64,000 bases of DNA from Catenulispora rubra (GTDB lineage: Bacteria > Actinomycetota > Actinomycetes > Streptomycetales > Catenulisporaceae), in NCBI RefSeq assembly GCF_015356825.1, contig NZ_JAACYW010000001.1:62001-126000 (forward strand). The letters are read 5' to 3'. The notes beneath the pieces were generated by a model, which saw nothing but the letters and a program-made list of their open reading frames with translations, was not told the origin of the DNA and searched no databases. Both the position numbers and the translations under genes were made by a program. Positions 60,774 through 64,000 of this stretch are shown here, one piece after another. Each line of letters starts with the position of its first letter. Position 1 is the first letter of the stretch.

Positions 60774-62336
60774 TCAGGCCGATACGGTCGGGACACCGGA
60801 CTTCTGTCCGCGCGCGAGTTCCTGCCGAAGCACGAACTTCTGGATCTTCCCACTCCCGGTCCGCGGATACTCCTCCACGATGTGAAGTTCCTCCGGCCAC
60901 TTCTGCCGGGCCAGGCCCACCCCGGCGAGGTGCACCCGCATCTCGTCGATCGACGGCGAGTCGTGACCGGGCCGGAGCCGGACGACGGCTGCCGCGTGCT
61001 CGCCGAGACGGGCGTCCGGGGCCGCGACGACGGCGACTTCAGCGAACGCCGACATGCCGAGCAGCGCCTCTTCCACCTCCACGGCACTGACGTTCTCCCC
61101 GCCGCGGATGATGATGTCCGCCTTGCGGCCGGTGATCGTGAGGTATCCGTCCTCGTCGAGGACGCCGAGGTCGCCGGTGCGGTACCAGCCGTCGTCGTCG
61201 AAGGCTGCCTTGGTCAATGCGGGATCCGTGTAGCCGATGCACAAGTCCGGCCCGCGGCTCAGGATCTCTCCGTCCTCGGCCAGGCGGATCTCTACGCCGG
61301 GCATCGGATTCCCGTCGGTGTACAGCCGCTTGCTCTCGGGCTTGTCGTACCGGCACCCGGTGATGGAGGGGTGTTCGGTGCTGCCGTACGACCGGAACGC
61401 TGTGATGCCGAGCGCGGCGAGCCGCTCGGTGAACGCCGCCGGAACCGCCGACCCGCCGAGGCCGGCGTACTTCATGGCAGCCAGGTGCCCGGGGGTGAAG
61501 TCGGGATGGTCGAGGAGGCTCATCACGTAGTAGGGCGCCCCGCCACCGACGTTCAGCCCGTCGGTTTCCATCAATTCCAGCACGATGGTCGGGTCCCAGA
61601 CGTCGATGAGGTTCACCGGGTTCCTCTCGACGATGGGGATCAGGAACGCGTTCACCATCCCGATGAAGTGGCCCACCGGCGCGGCGGTAAGCTGCCGGGC
61701 CCGGTCGGGCGGGTAGATTCCGGCCAGTTGGCCGGTCTCGAAGGCCAGCGTCCGGTGGCTGTGCACGACGCCCTTGGGGTCGCGCGTCGTGCCGGAGGTG
61801 AACGCGATCAGCGCGGGGCCGGCCGGGTCGACCGCGAGCACACCCGCCATGGGCTCGTCGCCGAGCAGGTCGTCGAAGTCGCGTCCCACGACGCCCACGA
61901 CGGGGACGTCCGCACTCAGATCCGGCTGATAGCTCAGATGCCCGAACCGTTCGGCCGTCACGAACACCTTCGGTGTGACGGACCGGAGGATGTACTCGAC
62001 CTCCTTACGCCCGTAGAAGTGCACGATCGGCACGACCGTGGCGCCCAGGAACGACGCGGCCCAGAAGACCGCGGCGGCCTCCATCCAGTTCGGGAGCTGG
62101 AGCGCGATCACATCGCCGGGACCGACGCCGCGCTCACGCAGACCGGCGGCCAGCCGACGCGCCACGAGTTCGACATCGCGGTAGGTGCCCGCCCACGGCC
62201 GCACGGCCGAGTGCACCCGGAAGACCGTGTCGGGCGCGGCCGCGAGCCCGGTGGCCACCAGATCGCCGATCGTGTCCGTGGTCCACCAGCCCTCGGCCTC
62301 GTAGCGGTCGACCAGCTCAGTAGGAATCGCTCGCAT
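60774..62336 (-). CDS. Acyl-CoA synthetase (AMP-forming; cyclohexanecarboxylate/medium-chain ligase type)
   Basis: A 520-residue ANL ligase: AFTSGTTRDPKGVVHSH, SYGSTEHPS, GWYRTGDLG, GRKADIIIRGGENVSAVEVEE and the lysine loop GSGKIQKFVL. The STEHPS signature is of the cyclohexanecarboxylate- and medium-chain-acid ligase group, different from the three other ligases in the island. ATG 62336 has GGGG 6 bases upstream; ATG 62348 is an alternative. Operator copy I lies 20 bases before it. It may activate the primary substrate. Confidence 0.9.
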   Translation of the reverse strand: MRAIPTELVDRYEAEGWWTTDTIGDLVATGLAAAPDTVFRVHSAVRPWAGTYRDVELVARRLAAGLRERGVGPGDVIALQLPNWMEAAAVFWAASFLGATVVPIVHFYGRKEVEYILRSVTPKVFVTAERFGHLSYQPDLSADVPVVGVVGRDFDDLLGDEPMAGVLAVDPAGPALIAFTSGTTRDPKGVVHSHRTLAFETGQLAGIYPPDRARQLTAAPVGHFIGMVNAFLIPIVERNPVNLIDVWDPTIVLELMETDGLNVGGGAPYYVMSLLDHPDFTPGHLAAMKYAGLGGSAVPAAFTERLAALGITAFRSYGSTEHPSITGCRYDKPESKRLYTDGNPMPGVEIRLAEDGEILSRGPDLCIGYTDPALTKAAFDDDGWYRTGDLGVLDEDGYLTITGRKADIIIRGGENVSAVEVEEALLGMSAFAEVAVVAAPDARLGEHAAAVVRLRPGHDSPSIDEMRVHLAGVGLARQKWPEELHIVEEYPRTGSGKIQKFVLRQELARGQKSGVPTVSA

Positions 62337-62356
62337 GCAACGCCCCATCCTTGAAT

Positions 62357-62383
62357 GAGAACTGCACTCTCCGTCTCGGAGAA
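62357..62383. promoter_or_regulatory. Island operator copy I (acyl-CoA synthetase gene)
   Basis: Plus strand: GAGAAC-TGC-ACTCTC-N7-GAGAA, with the exact N3/N7 spacing. The element is oriented away from the ligase gene, as copy D is for the other ligase. It lies in the 62337-62455 space. Confidence 0.62.
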
Positions 62384-62455
62384 CCTAAATCCCACACCGA
62401 GCGAGGGTCAATACTTTCCGGCGGCCGACCGCCGCACCGGATCGCCGGCGTCACC

Positions 62456-63220
62456 TCAGACTGCCGACCAGCCGTTGTCCACCGGCAGAACAGCGCCGTT
62501 GATGTTGCTCGCGGCGTCGGAGGCCAGGAAGACGATCGCCGCCGCCTGCTCATCAGCCTCGGCGACGCGACCGACGTTGCCCATGTACGCGCCGATCACG
62601 GACAGCCCCAGAGACCCGGGATCGACGTCGATGCTGATGTTCGTGGCCGTACCGCCGGGAGCGATCGCGTTCACGCGTATCCCCTTGTCGCGGTACATCA
62701 CAGCCGTCGACTTCGTCAGACCGATGACGCCGTGCTTGGACGCCGTGTACGCAGCGCCTGCTGCGCTGCCGCGAAGACCGGCCTCCGAGGCGGTGTTGAC
62801 GATCGCCCCCTTGCCCCGCGCCACCATCACGGGCAGAACCGCGCGCGTCAGTTTGAAGGGGGCGGTGAGATTGATCCGCAGGACCCGGTCCCACTCGGCG
62901 TCGGCGATATCCCCAGCGGCGGACATCGTGTCCATGATCCCGGCGTTGTTGACCAGCACGTCGACGCCCCCGAAGGACTCCACGGCGGTCGCGACGACCC
63001 TGTCGATGACCGCCTGCTGGCACAGGTCCCCGACCACCGCCACTGCGGTGCCGCCGGCCTGCTCGATCTCATGGACGACCGCCTTGGCGGAGTCCTGGTT
63101 CAGATCGGCGACGACGACGTTCGCGCCTTCGTCGGCGAACCGCAGCGCGGCGGCACGGCCGATCCCCGAACCCGCCCCGGTGACGATGACGCTCCTGGTG
63201 GCGAAGCTGCTGGCACTCAT
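62456..63220 (-). CDS. Short-chain dehydrogenase/reductase
   Basis: A 254-residue classical SDR: IVTGAGSGIGRAAALRF, VVVADLNQ (NAD-type Asp), VNNAGIMD, NTASEAGLRG and YTASKHG; the end is NINGAVLPVDNGWSAV. ATG 63220 is chosen because AGGAG lies 7 bases before it; the frame extends to 63277 through the divergent promoter. It is divergent from the TetR gene at 63357, with two dyads between them, so it is probably that regulator's target rather than a member of the GAGAAT regulon. Confidence 0.9.
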   Translation of the reverse strand: MSASSFATRSVIVTGAGSGIGRAAALRFADEGANVVVADLNQDSAKAVVHEIEQAGGTAVAVVGDLCQQAVIDRVVATAVESFGGVDVLVNNAGIMDTMSAAGDIADAEWDRVLRINLTAPFKLTRAVLPVMVARGKGAIVNTASEAGLRGSAAGAAYTASKHGVIGLTKSTAVMYRDKGIRVNAIAPGGTATNISIDVDPGSLGLSVIGAYMGNVGRVAEADEQAAAIVFLASDAASNINGAVLPVDNGWSAV

Positions 63221-63271
63221 TTCATGGCTCCTGTCGGTCGAGATCAGCTGTCGCACCGACGCTACCTTGCC

Positions 63272-63306
63272 TGTCACTAAGTGCCAAGTTGTCGTTCAAG
63301 GACAGT
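63272..63306. promoter_or_regulatory. Two dyads between divergent SDR and TetR genes
   Basis: TGTCAC-TAA-GTGCCA (63272-63286, one mismatch) and GTTGTC-N7-GACAGT (63288-63293 and 63301-63306, one mismatch) stand side by side. The sequence differs from the island operator, so the TetR protein at 63357 probably has its own binding sites here. Confidence 0.5.
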
Positions 63307-63356
63307 TGGTGAGATAGGCTGGGAGCCAGGACCACCGAAGAGAGTGAGGAGCGAGC

Positions 63357-63998
63357 GTGCCCCGAGAACCGGATGTGCAGACCGGCGCGCGTTCCCCCAT
63401 CACCGAGCGGCGCAAAGAGCAGACGCGATTGGAAGTCGCCCGGGAGGCGGTTCGCCTGTTCGCGGCGAACGGCGTCGCGGCGACCTCTGGCGAGGACGTG
63501 GCACGCGCCGTCGGGGTGTCCGTGCGAACGCTGTGGCGCTACTTCCCGACCAAGGAGAGTTTCGTCCAGCCGGTGCTGGCGACCGGGATCGAAGCGACCG
63601 CGGCATGGCTGCGCGACTGGCCCCACGATGTCGCCCTGATGGATCATCTAGCCGCCCGCGGACGGCAAATGACAGGCGAGGTGCTCGCCGCCGGCATCGA
63701 TGCCGAGGCGTTCACCGCAGTGCTCCGGCTCATGCGGGACGAACCGGCGTTGCGATCCGTCTGGCTGCAGGCGCACCACGAAGCCGAAGCCGTGTTCGGC
63801 GCTGTTCTGGCCGACCGTGCTGGCGGGAGCCCGGACAGTCTTGAGATCCGCGTCCAAGCCGCGGCGATCAACTCGGCGCTGCGCGTGGCGGCCGAGCAAC
63901 ACGCTTGGCACGGTCTGGACAATCCGGCCGTCGCCGCCGACCCGAGTGTGGTGTACCGCGAAGCGCTGCTGGCGCTGTCTCATGTGCTGCCGCAGTGA
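63357..63998 (+). CDS. TetR family transcriptional regulator
   Basis: A 213-residue TetR regulator: TERRKEQTRLEVAREAVRLFAANG, then TSGEDVARAVGVSVRTLWRYFPTKESFV; the C-terminal domain is of the MftR-like/TetR_C type (MRDEPALRSVWLQAHHEAEAVF). GTG 63357 follows GAGGAG. The gene ends at TGA 63996-63998, two bases from the window end. Divergent from the SDR at 62456. Confidence 0.9.
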   Translation: MPREPDVQTGARSPITERRKEQTRLEVAREAVRLFAANGVAATSGEDVARAVGVSVRTLWRYFPTKESFVQPVLATGIEATAAWLRDWPHDVALMDHLAARGRQMTGEVLAAGIDAEAFTAVLRLMRDEPALRSVWLQAHHEAEAVFGAVLADRAGGSPDSLEIRVQAAAINSALRVAAEQHAWHGLDNPAVAADPSVVYREALLALSHVLPQ

Positions 63999-64000
63999 TC

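Noticed and set aside
13174..62383. GAGAAT sites as Fur/Zur-type metal boxes
   Set aside because: Fur-type boxes have a one-base centre; here the centre is three bases and a third half-site follows at fixed distance, and neighbouring genes are catabolic, not metal-related.
1..64000. CRISPR arrays, tRNA or rRNA genes, insertion sequences
   Set aside because: No regularly spaced direct repeats, tRNA-like cloverleafs, transposase motifs or terminal inverted repeats were noticed on reading; a dedicated search was not possible.

Overview
The window is high-G+C DNA with long, tightly packed, often stop/start-overlapping genes, GTG starts and gene families typical of filamentous Actinomycetota: a cvnABCD conservon, an AfsR/SARP regulator, many TetR proteins, a fused Liv-type permease and many FadD/FadE-like genes. 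The species cannot be named from sequence alone. No rRNA, tRNA, CRISPR array, insertion sequence or integrase was recognised.

Left arm (1-9,200): an accessory/regulatory stretch. It holds the 3' end of a DadA-type FAD oxidoreductase, a decayed coding fragment, two overlapping TetR genes, a flavin amine oxidase behind a strong inverted repeat, a Gfo/Idh/MocA oxidoreductase divergent from a TetR gene, a MarR gene with its own palindrome, and an ArsR-type regulator followed by an MFS exporter. The exporter frame has no stop where the domain ends. Next (9,202-13,075, minus strand) comes a complete conservon: histidine kinase-like CvnA, roadblock CvnB, DUF742 CvnC and small GTPase CvnD.

From 13,228 to 63,220 most genes form a CoA-ester catabolic island: four acyl-CoA synthetases, six acyl-CoA dehydrogenases (including two large/small pairs likely to form heteromers), two enoyl-CoA hydratase-family proteins, a thiolase, eight short-chain dehydrogenases, a class III CoA-transferase, a thioesterase, a metal-dependent amidohydrolase, two HSL-type hydrolase homologues, an APH-fold kinase, a KshB-like flavin/[2Fe-2S] reductase, SnoaL and PPOX-like proteins, and a Liv-type ABC importer without a binding protein. 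The likely job is uptake, CoA activation and beta-oxidation-like breakdown of a carboxylic acid with a branched, alicyclic or terpenoid skeleton. The substrate is not decided by the sequence.

The most informative non-coding signal is a repeated three-half-site operator, consensus GAGAAT-N3-ATTCTC-N7-GAGAA. It occurs in nine places: eight in front of the island's transcription units and one orphan copy beside the conservon. It defines a local regulon; the minus-strand TetR gene at 19,477-20,061 is one candidate regulator.

The island is interrupted by conflict-type genes: a SARP regulator and a second NB-ARC/TPR STAND protein with an unrecognised C-terminal domain (34,707-41,500), a small group of orphan immunity-like genes including a frameshifted one (41,583-44,403), and a 1,395-residue STAND NTPase with an N-terminal Mrr-like nuclease motif (55,652-59,839). 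The last resembles Avs-type anti-phage proteins and is the best candidate for a defence system here. A rhomboid-like membrane protein, an acyl-CoA synthetase, an SDR and a divergent TetR gene close the window.
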